From NCBI GenBank assembly GCA_015654965.1, contig JAATGD010000307.1:1-6919 (forward strand): 6,919 nucleotides of DNA, in the 5' to 3' direction. Numbering within the stretch: position 1 is the first letter of the stretch; every line of letters begins with the position of its first letter. Shown here piece after piece: positions 1 to 5,846 of this stretch. This DNA comes from Hyphomicrobiales bacterium (lineage in GTDB: Bacteria > Pseudomonadota > Alphaproteobacteria > Rhizobiales > Rhizobiaceae). The notes below the pieces were generated by a model. It did no database searches. It was not told where the DNA came from and was given only the letters and a program-made list of their open reading frames with translations. Position numbers and translations under genes: made by a program.

Positions 1-1
1 C

Positions 2-334
2 GGTGCCGAGGCATTCGCGGACTGGGTGGCGAGCTGGCTTCCGCCCGATGTCGGCATTTTTTTTCAGGATGGCGTGGGAGTTGAAGTCCGCTCTCCTGCC
101 GTCGCGCGCGATTATGCTGATGCGCTTTCAAAAAGGCTGGGACAACAAAGGGTAAAGGTGATTGTGGAGGCGTTTCGCCCCATTGACCCCACGGGTTTTC
201 GCCCCGCGACGGCCTCTGAACTGCTTCCCCAGATCGAAGCCATGCGGGGATATGATATATTTATTTTCGATGGTCCCCATTATCTTAAGCCTCCCCTTAT
301 TGACGAATTGCTTAAAAACAAAGAATTTCGATAA
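2..334 (+). CDS. Unrecognised protein, C-terminal part (5' end outside window)
   Basis: An open frame enters from the left edge and ends at tandem stops TAA-TAG (332-337), giving about 110 visible residues. I do not recognise the family. The visible part is soluble, with no membrane segment. It alternates hydrophobic strands and helices (for example VKVIVEAF and YDIFIFDGPHYL), suggesting an alpha/beta fold, and ends in a lysine-rich tail. A GTG at 26 could start translation but has no well-placed Shine-Dalgarno sequence, and the frame stays open upstream, so this is more likely the tail of a longer gene. Base composition drops to AT-rich over its last 90 bases and the spacer after it. It is followed by the broken cyclase on the same strand, about 100 bases away; a functional link is not shown. 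Confidence 0.55.
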   Translation, partial: GAEAFADWVASWLPPDVGIFFQDGVGVEVRSPAVARDYADALSKRLGQQRVKVIVEAFRPIDPTGFRPATASELLPQIEAMRGYDIFIFDGPHYLKPPLIDELLKNKEFR

Positions 335-418
335 TAGAAGATTAAACTTATTCTTATTTTCGACGTTATTGATGAATTGAGTGATTGAACAACGTCAAAT
401 CCGGATTTTCTGGATCAT

Positions 419-425
419 GGAAGGG
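419..425 (+). promoter_or_regulatory. Ribosome binding site of the cyclase pseudogene
   Basis: GGAAGGG lies 7 bases before the ATG at 433. It fixes the ancestral start and shows that the initiation region survives although the reading frame does not. The ATG at 417 is out of frame and was not chosen. Confidence 0.6.
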
Positions 426-432
426 TCACAGG

Positions 433-1377
433 ATGAAGGAATTTATAGAGCGGGCGGCCAAGGCAACCAGCTTCAGTGCGTAACAGTTCCATATCATTCT
501 GGACGCATTGCCAATTCCTCTATCCTGGGCATCCCTTGTGGATGGGAAAATCGGATTCACCAATCGCGCTTTCACGACAACATTCGGCTATCGGGAAAAC
601 AGTTTCCAGACTGTCGATGAATGGATTGAGCAGACGTATCGGCGTGAGCGCGACCGGGAAAGAGCGCGCACCCATTAGCGCGATCTGTGGCAAATGCACG
701 AAACGGGTGTCTCCGAAATCGCCTCCTTTGAAGTTGAAATTCTGTGCAAGGACGGAACGGTCAAAACCGTCGAGCATTGCGGTGTTCTTCTGCATGAAAT
801 GGGCATCGGTATTGTGATATTTAACGATGTTTCCAATCGCAGGGTCGCCGAGCAGGCCTTGCGGCAATATGCTTTCGAGGACATCCTGACTAAGCTTGCC
901 AATCGCCGCATGTTGCAGGAACGCTGGGACCAGCTTGCCCAGACAGAGAGTAGCGCGGGCAAGATGACAGGTGTCCTGTTGATCGATCTTGATGGTTTCA
1001 AGACGATCAATGATCGCTAGGGACATGAGGCAGGTGATCAGACGCTGATCACGGTTGCTGGCCGATTGCGCGACAGTGTGCGGGCCGGTGATCTGGTCTG
1101 CCGCATGGGGGGCGACGAATTTGCCGTTCTCCTGCCCGATATTCACACGCCCGAGACGGTTGAGCAGGTATGCTGGCGAATCGGCACGGCCCTGTCACGT
1201 CCGATAAAACTCGGTCCCCACTCCGTCACCATCGGCGCCAGTATTGGTGCCAGCCTTCTGCCGCAGGATGGAACGGATTTGCAGACCCTCTTGCGATGCG
1301 CCGATCAGGCGCTCTATCGCAGAAAAGCCTTGAGACAAGGGGGCTGGGAATGGTTTGTGAAACCGGAAGCAGCCTGA
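433..1377 (+). pseudogene. PAS-GGDEF diguanylate cyclase, broken by three in-frame stops
   Basis: The ATG at 433 has a good Shine-Dalgarno sequence (GGAAGGG, 419-425). From it one unshifted frame of 314 codons plus TGA reads as a sensor PAS domain (about codons 17-135) joined to a GGDEF domain (about 140-310). GGDEF enzymes make cyclic di-GMP from two GTP. Family marks are the PAC-like KDG..KTVE stretch, the linker motif EDILTKLANRR (about 149-159), metal-site DLDGFK (185-190), an inhibitory-site RAGD (217-220) five residues before the signature, and an exact GGDEF (226-230, bases 1108-1122). The frame is interrupted by TAA at 481-483 (codon 17), TAG at 676-678 (codon 82) and TAG at 1018-1020 (codon 196). 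The last falls inside the catalytic core, in NDR-stop-GHEAGD, where family members have Tyr, Trp or Phe. There is no frameshift. Each stop is one base from a plausible residue (CAA, TGG, TGG/TAC). No fragment contains a complete GGDEF domain, so cyclase activity should be absent unless stops are read through. Confidence 0.88.
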
Positions 1378-1474
1378 ACGAATAAAATCGCAAAAATACC
1401 GGGCGGAAATTTCCGTTTTCGACACTATTTTCATGCTAATCGGCCAAGCAGTACCTTGTTTGATCCTGGTCGAT

Positions 1475-1482
1475 GAGAAGGA
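1475..1482 (+). promoter_or_regulatory. Ribosome binding site deciding a GTG start
   Basis: GAGAAGGA ends 7 bases before the GTG at 1490 and supports this non-ATG start for the EAL protein. The nearby ATG at 1483 is out of frame. Confidence 0.65.
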
Positions 1483-1489
1483 ATGGTAA

Positions 1490-2743
1490 GTGCCCGAGTA
1501 TGCGCTTCATGATTTTATCGTTTTTTTACAGCGGGTTGAACCGCTTACTTCAAATTTTTCCTCGTCACACGCAATTCTGTCCATCGATATCGATCACTTC
1601 CGCAGATTGAGTCTTTCACTGGGGACGGATGACGTCGAACAGCTGTTTAATGAGCTGGTTAAACGCCTAAAACAGGAAATACGCAGCCATGATATCATGG
1701 CACGCACTGGTCGCGACGGCTTTGTGATTTTTGTGAATGGGTTTCCTTCCGACAAGGCGGTCATTCGCCTGTGCAAACGCCTTCTTGCAACGGCGCATCA
1801 GCCTTTTTTGCTCAAAAGCCGGGAAGTTCTCATAAAGCTGAGCATTGGCGTGGCCTATCAGGAGCAGCCGGGTCTTTCGGTCAAGGAGCTGGTCCGTCGT
1901 GCGGATGTCGCCCTACAATTCCAGAAAATTTCCGGCGGATCGAATTTCAATACATTTTCGACAACGCTCGACAAGGAATTGAAGCGCCAACAGACGATTG
2001 CGGGCGATCTGGCATCGGCACTGGAAAGCAAGGACCAGATCGTCGTACATTATCAGCCCTTGTTCTCTCGCCAGAATCTTTCCCTTGTCGGCCACGAAGC
2101 CCTTGTGCGCTGGCACCATCCGACGGATGGCTGGTTGAACCCGTCAGAATTTCTCCCTCAAGCCGAGGCGACAGGCCTCATCACGCCCCTCGGCCAGCAT
2201 GTTCTTGAAGCCGCGGCCCGTGTCGCACAGGGGCGTCCGGGTGAGTTCATGGCTGTGAATGTCTCTCCCCAGCAATGCCGGGTCGCATCATTTGCCGAGC
2301 AGGCGGAAGCCAGCGTCAGGGCATTCGGTTGCAGCCCCGAGCAGTTTGAACTGGAACTGACCGAACATATCATGATGGATGACGAGCAGAGCGCCCTGAC
2401 CGTGCAAAATCTCCGCAAGAGGGGTTTTCGCATCGTCCTTGACGATTTCGGCTCGGGCTATTGCAGCATCGCCTATCTGCGCCGTTTCATGATCGACAAG
2501 CTCAAGATCGACCGGCAATTCATCGTAAATCTCGATGAAGACGAGAAATCGATCAAGATCGTCAACGGCATCATCGGATTGGCCCACGCCCTGGATATTC
2601 ATGTCACCGTGGAAGGCATCGAAACAAAGCGCCAACTCGCACTTATGCAGGGAACGGAATGCGACGAATTGCAAGGATTTTTGCTGGGGAAACCCGCCCC
2701 TCTCGAAGCGCGCAAGGGTCGTCGTTCAAAACTGATCAAATAA
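1490..2743 (+). CDS. c-di-GMP phosphodiesterase, degenerate GGDEF plus intact EAL domain
   Basis: This 417-residue protein starts at GTG. EAL enzymes hydrolyse cyclic di-GMP to pGpG. Residues about 25-155 form a GGDEF-fold domain whose signature has decayed to GRDGF (74-78), so it should not make c-di-GMP; in other proteins such domains can bind GTP and regulate the EAL partner. Residues about 165-410 are the EAL domain. All catalytic positions known from the family can be placed: E203 in the EAL motif, N257 in AVNVS, E289 in ELTE, D318 and D319 in the DDFGSG loop, K339, E375 in VEGIE and Q395. Phosphodiesterase activity is therefore expected. No membrane segment, signal peptide or other N-terminal sensor is seen, so it is probably cytoplasmic. 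It follows the broken cyclase by 112 bases on the same strand and ends just before a strong terminator. I found no convincing promoter in that spacer. The exact gene name is not recognised. Confidence 0.92.
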   Translation: MPEYALHDFIVFLQRVEPLTSNFSSSHAILSIDIDHFRRLSLSLGTDDVEQLFNELVKRLKQEIRSHDIMARTGRDGFVIFVNGFPSDKAVIRLCKRLLATAHQPFLLKSREVLIKLSIGVAYQEQPGLSVKELVRRADVALQFQKISGGSNFNTFSTTLDKELKRQQTIAGDLASALESKDQIVVHYQPLFSRQNLSLVGHEALVRWHHPTDGWLNPSEFLPQAEATGLITPLGQHVLEAAARVAQGRPGEFMAVNVSPQQCRVASFAEQAEASVRAFGCSPEQFELELTEHIMMDDEQSALTVQNLRKRGFRIVLDDFGSGYCSIAYLRRFMIDKLKIDRQFIVNLDEDEKSIKIVNGIIGLAHALDIHVTVEGIETKRQLALMQGTECDELQGFLLGKPAPLEARKGRRSKLIK

Positions 2744-2746
2744 GAT

Positions 2747-2800
2747 AAAAAATGAGAGCGCCGACCTGCGGGCAACAGATCGGCGCTCTGTGTGTTTTTT
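2747..2800. terminator. Bidirectional rho-independent terminator between convergent genes
   Basis: A perfect 10 bp stem, AGAGCGCCGA (2755-2764) with TCGGCGCTCT (2780-2789), encloses a 15-base loop. On the + strand it is followed by TTTTTT (2795-2800) after a five-base gap. On the - strand the six A's at 2747-2752 give a T-run two bases after the stem, the better-placed tail. It lies between the end of the EAL gene (2743) and the end of aldA (2875), which converge, so it can serve both. Confidence 0.85.
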
Positions 2801-2821
2801 CAGCGATGGTTCAATCACCTC

Positions 2822-2860
2822 AAAGCAGGATCAGGTCAATTGATTGATCCTGAACGCTTT
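2822..2860. repeat. Nested palindrome downstream of aldA
   Basis: CAGGATCA (2826-2833) pairs with TGATCCTG (2845-2852). The 11-base interior includes the self-complementary TCAATTGA (2836-2843). AAAGC (2822-2826) and GCTTT (2856-2860) extend the symmetry past a three-base bulge. It begins about 15 bases after the aldA stop in aldA's direction. Neither side has a proper T-run, so it is not a standard terminator. It may be an intergenic palindromic repeat, an mRNA 3' stabilising hairpin or a protein site; the sequence alone does not decide. Confidence 0.55.
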
Positions 2861-2874
2861 TAGCGACGCATATT

Positions 2875-4344
2875 TCAGCCTTGAATATAGACGACATGGG
2901 TTACGGTAAATTCGTAAAGACCGTGCTTGCCATCCGCGCCACCGATGCCAGACTTGCGCCGTCCGGCATGGAAGCCCTGCATCGCCTCGAAATTTTCGCG
3001 ATTAATGTAGGTTTCACCAAATTTCAATTCACGCGAAGCCTGCATGGCAGCGGAAAGATCACGCGTATAGATCGATGATGTCAGGCCGTAGTCTGAATCA
3101 TTCGACAATGCGATTGCTTCATCGAGACTGTCGACGATCTGTACCGGCAGGACCGGACCAAAAGTCTCCTTGCGCATGATATCCATGTCGGCAGTCGCAC
3201 CGATAATCAGCGTCGGCTCATAATGGAAGCCCGAAGGGCGATTCGCGACCTTGCCGCCGAGCAGAACCGTTGCGCCCTGCGCACGAGCGGTTTCAACAGC
3301 CTGCGCCACCTTGTCCAGCCCCGCCTGATTGACCAGCGGTCCCATATTGAGATCATCCTCGAGCGAAGGATCGCCATAGCGGGTGCTCTCGAACAGGGCT
3401 TTCAACTTGGCAACAAAGGCATCATGCACGGGACGCTCGACATAGACGCGTTCCGCGCAGTTGCAGACCTGACCTGTATTGATGACGCGTGAATCGTAAA
3501 TCGCCTTGGCGGCAAGATCGAGATCGGCATCTTTCAACACGATTGCCGGTGCCTTGCCCCCGAGTTCCAGATTGACCTTGGTCAGATTCTTCGCGGCAAG
3601 CCCCATGATATGCGAGCCTGTACCCACACTGCCGGTAAAGGTGATCAGATCGACACCCGGATGGGATGCAAGCGCTTCACCCGCTACACGCCCGCGACCA
3701 CCAACAAGGTTGAACACGCCTTTTGGCAGATCGGTTTCCGCCAGAAGCTCGGCAAAGACATAGGCGTTGAGCGGTGTTTCCTCGCTCGGCTTGATGACGA
3801 TGGTATTACCCGTCACAAGTGCCGGTGCCATTTTGCGCGCAATCAGGAAGAACGGGAAATTCCATGGCAGGATACCGGCCACGACACCCACCGGCTTGCG
3901 CAAAAGCAGCATGGTTTCATTGGGACGGTCACTGGTCAGAACCTCGCCTTCAATGCGGCGCGCCCATTCCGCCATGTAGTCGATATAATCGGCGGTAAAA
4001 TCGACCTCGACCTGTGCAAGACCACGGATCTTGCCCTGTTCCTTGACAATGATGTCAGCCAGTTCAAGACGATGCTCACGCAGCTTTGCAGAAATCTTGC
4101 GCAGATAATTGGCACGCTCGATCGCAGGCAATTTTTCCCATGCGCCCTGTGCCGCACGTGCAGCCTTGACCGCAGCATCGACCTGATCGGCACCCGTTTC
4201 AGGAATACGACCCAGCAACACGCCTGTTGCAGGATTGGTGACATCGATCAGTTCGCTGCCTGCCGCAACAAATGCACCATTGATATAGTTGCGATAATCG
4301 CGCGGGGTGTCCGAAAAACTCTGCGACTGCGTGCGTATGCTCAT
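2875..4344 (-). CDS. aldA: AldA-type NAD-dependent aldehyde dehydrogenase
   Basis: This 489-residue protein matches my memory of E. coli lactaldehyde/glycolaldehyde dehydrogenase AldA (479 residues) along its length, including blocks such as PAIERA..LRKISA, DYIDYMAEWARR, LPWNFPFFLIARKMAPAL and FGETYINRENFEAMQGFHAG. It oxidises small aldehydes to acids with NAD in the cytoplasm. Visible catalytic residues are N162 (oxyanion, in PWNF), general base E260 in LELGGK and nucleophile C294 in GQVCNC; the 34-residue Glu-Cys spacing is usual for the superfamily. The ATG at 4344 is chosen because AAGGAGG lies 8 bases upstream. The longer frame from a TTG at 4374 would run through that site. Two FAD oxidoreductases lie upstream on the same strand, so the aldehyde is probably made by one of them. 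The palindrome at 4380-4399 is a candidate control site. True substrate could be lactaldehyde, glycolaldehyde or an amine-derived aldehyde. Confidence 0.93.
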   Translation of the reverse strand: MSIRTQSQSFSDTPRDYRNYINGAFVAAGSELIDVTNPATGVLLGRIPETGADQVDAAVKAARAAQGAWEKLPAIERANYLRKISAKLREHRLELADIIVKEQGKIRGLAQVEVDFTADYIDYMAEWARRIEGEVLTSDRPNETMLLLRKPVGVVAGILPWNFPFFLIARKMAPALVTGNTIVIKPSEETPLNAYVFAELLAETDLPKGVFNLVGGRGRVAGEALASHPGVDLITFTGSVGTGSHIMGLAAKNLTKVNLELGGKAPAIVLKDADLDLAAKAIYDSRVINTGQVCNCAERVYVERPVHDAFVAKLKALFESTRYGDPSLEDDLNMGPLVNQAGLDKVAQAVETARAQGATVLLGGKVANRPSGFHYEPTLIIGATADMDIMRKETFGPVLPVQIVDSLDEAIALSNDSDYGLTSSIYTRDLSAAMQASRELKFGETYINRENFEAMQGFHAGRRKSGIGGADGKHGLYEFTVTHVVYIQG

Positions 4345-4352
4345 GCCTGTTT

Positions 4353-4359
4353 CCTCCTT
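4353..4359 (-). promoter_or_regulatory. Strong Shine-Dalgarno that fixes the aldA start
   Basis: On the - strand this reads AAGGAGG, a full match to the anti-Shine-Dalgarno core, 8 bases before the ATG at 4344. It excludes the upstream TTG at 4374 as the main start and predicts efficient translation of aldA. Confidence 0.8.
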
Positions 4360-4379
4360 GAGCGTATATTCCAATCATC

Positions 4380-4399
4380 TGTTGGAGCCGTCTCCAACA
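4380..4399. promoter_or_regulatory. Operator-like perfect palindrome upstream of aldA
   Basis: TGTTGGAG (4380-4387), CCGT spacer and CTCCAACA (4392-4399) form 8-base arms around four bases. It sits in the 123 bp gap between the second FAD oxidoreductase and aldA, 35 bases before the aldA start codon. No T-run follows on either strand, so it is unlikely to be a terminator. A site this size fits a dimeric repressor. On the - strand a TATATG overlaps its upstream edge and could be a -10 box, but I see no good -35, so the promoter is only a suggestion. An mRNA leader hairpin is the alternative. Confidence 0.5.
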
Positions 4400-4467
4400 T
4401 ATATCTACCGGCCTTGCACAATAAGCGAAATGGCGCGACCGTTATCAAGTCGTTTTTGCGTGATCTC

Positions 4468-5799
4468 TTAATCAAACAGCTTGGCTGTATAGCGTGGGCG
4501 TAAACGACCAATATCAAAAATTTTCGCATCCACACGTGTCTGGCTGCCGGTGATCAGGTCCGCCATCAATTGCCCCGCCCCCGGACCAATGCCAAAGCCG
4601 TGGCCAGAAAAACCCGATGCGATATGAAAGCCGGGAATGTCATGGATCGGACTGATCACGGGGATCGCATCGGGTGTGGCGTCAATCACACCAGACCACT
4701 CATGCAGCACCCTCGCCTTCGCAAAGGCGGGAAAGCGGCGGCTGATGTTGCGCAGTGCCTTGCGCGTAAAACCCTGATGCGCCGGTGGGTCCATCACGCG
4801 GCATTGCTCGAAAATGGTTTTTTCATCGAGATGCCATTTGCGTTTCGTTGCAAGCTCCTGAAAGAAGCTGCTGTTGAAACGCAGGCTCAACTCGCGCCAT
4901 GTGGTGAGGTAAGTCGGTGCGAACTCGCGGAAAAGACGCAAATGATCCGGCGACAAAGGTGCCAGATTGAGATTGCGCACCGCAACCGTGAAACTGCCGT
5001 CGATGCGCTTGCGATAGGCAAAGTCCCCTGCCCCGACCGGCATGTCCGTCATGCCGTCGACACCATCGACATGGGCGACGGGACCGATGACTTTCAATTG
5101 CGGAAAGTCGATGCCCATATTGCCCGCAAAGAGCCGTGACCAGATACCGCCAGCCAGCACGACTGCCTGACAGCGGATTTCACCGCGTTCCGTCACGACA
5201 GAGCTGACCCGTCCGGCCATGGTTTCAACGCCGCGCACGGCGCAATGGGTGATGATATGCGCGCCTTTTTCCCGTGCGGCTTCCGCCATTGCAGGCACCG
5301 CAATCCACGGCTCGGCGCGTCCGTCCGAGGCCGTATGCAAGGCCCCCAGAATATTGCCGTTGTTTCCCGGCAATTTTTCAACAATTTCTCCCGGCGTCAG
5401 CATACGGGCGTCAAGCCCATGCCGCTTGCCGATTTCCGCCCATGTAAGCCAGTCCTTAAGATCACGCTGGGTATAGGAGAGATAGCTGATGCCCGTGCGT
5501 CGCCAGCCCGTTTCGCGACCGATGCGGGCATTCATCTGCGACCACAATTCAACCGAATGCATACAGAGCGGCAATTCGCGCTCGTCACGCCCCATCTGGC
5601 GTGTCCAGCCCCAGTTGCGAGCCGATTGCTCACCGGCAATCACGCCTTTTTCGCAAACGGCAACGGAAATGCCGCGCTCGGCAAGTTCCAGCGCCGTTGT
5701 AATGCCGATGATGCCGCCACCGATAATAACGACATCAACGGCTTTGGGCAAAGTTGCGTCACCCTGAAAAGGGGCGAGCGGTATGGATAGCTGGTTCAT
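4468..5799 (-). CDS. DAO-family FAD-dependent oxidoreductase
   Basis: The 443-residue protein belongs to the D-amino acid oxidase/sarcosine oxidase/glycine oxidase fold family. These enzymes use FAD to oxidise a C-N bond of an amino acid or amine, giving an imine that hydrolyses to a carbonyl. Residues 22-51 are the FAD-binding beta-alpha-beta unit, with GGGIIG (27-32) and the ribose-binding acidic end E50. WSGVIDATPDAIPVI (368-382) and GFSGHGFGIGPGAGQ (396-410) are the usual C-terminal FAD and active-site segments. No signal peptide or membrane segment is seen, and length is normal for the family. The ATG at 5799 is preceded by an in-frame TGA 9 bases upstream and has no clear Shine-Dalgarno, hinting at coupling to the gene 47 bases upstream. 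It ends with TAA 123 bases before aldA. Substrate cannot be assigned; D-amino acid dehydrogenase-like and sarcosine-oxidase-beta-like roles are both possible. Confidence 0.88.
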   Translation of the reverse strand: MNQLSIPLAPFQGDATLPKAVDVVIIGGGIIGITTALELAERGISVAVCEKGVIAGEQSARNWGWTRQMGRDERELPLCMHSVELWSQMNARIGRETGWRRTGISYLSYTQRDLKDWLTWAEIGKRHGLDARMLTPGEIVEKLPGNNGNILGALHTASDGRAEPWIAVPAMAEAAREKGAHIITHCAVRGVETMAGRVSSVVTERGEIRCQAVVLAGGIWSRLFAGNMGIDFPQLKVIGPVAHVDGVDGMTDMPVGAGDFAYRKRIDGSFTVAVRNLNLAPLSPDHLRLFREFAPTYLTTWRELSLRFNSSFFQELATKRKWHLDEKTIFEQCRVMDPPAHQGFTRKALRNISRRFPAFAKARVLHEWSGVIDATPDAIPVISPIHDIPGFHIASGFSGHGFGIGPGAGQLMADLITGSQTRVDAKIFDIGRLRPRYTAKLFD

Positions 5800-5846
5800 A
5801 GCTGGAACTCATATTGAGGATGTGGCTGCGAAAATCTGCCTTCAAA

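Noticed and set aside
362..396. Inverted repeat GACGTT / AACGTC upstream of the cyclase
   Set aside because: Arms of only six bases with a 23-base spacer in AT-rich DNA can arise by chance; no promoter could be placed with it.
520..1146. Long open frame of 208 codons on the - strand across the cyclase
   Set aside because: It is antisense to a clear PAS-GGDEF reading and has no recognisable protein motifs; it is a shadow frame.
433..1377. Stop-codon recoding or an alternative genetic code
   Set aside because: Other genes in the window end normally at TAA or TGA, and the interruptions use both TAA and TAG, so ordinary nonsense decay is simpler.
1404..1419. CGGAAATTTCCG followed by TTTT, as a terminator after the cyclase
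   Set aside because: With a four-base loop only four base pairs remain and the T-run is short, so it is too weak to call.
4345..4374. Longer aldA start at TTG 4374
   Set aside because: It would place the strong AAGGAGG inside the coding region; the ATG at 4344 with that site 8 bases upstream is better and fits the family length.
4441..4456. Small hairpin with TTTTT on the + strand between the flavoenzyme and aldA
   Set aside because: The stem has only about four base pairs and the T-run is on the strand with no gene.
3610..4503. Open frame of 297 codons on the + strand opposite aldA
   Set aside because: It lies mostly antisense to a strongly conserved aldehyde dehydrogenase and has no domain signature; low-complexity Arg/His/Cys composition fits a shadow.
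4570..5139. Open frame of 189 codons on the + strand opposite the second flavoenzyme
   Set aside because: Antisense shadow with no protein-like motifs.
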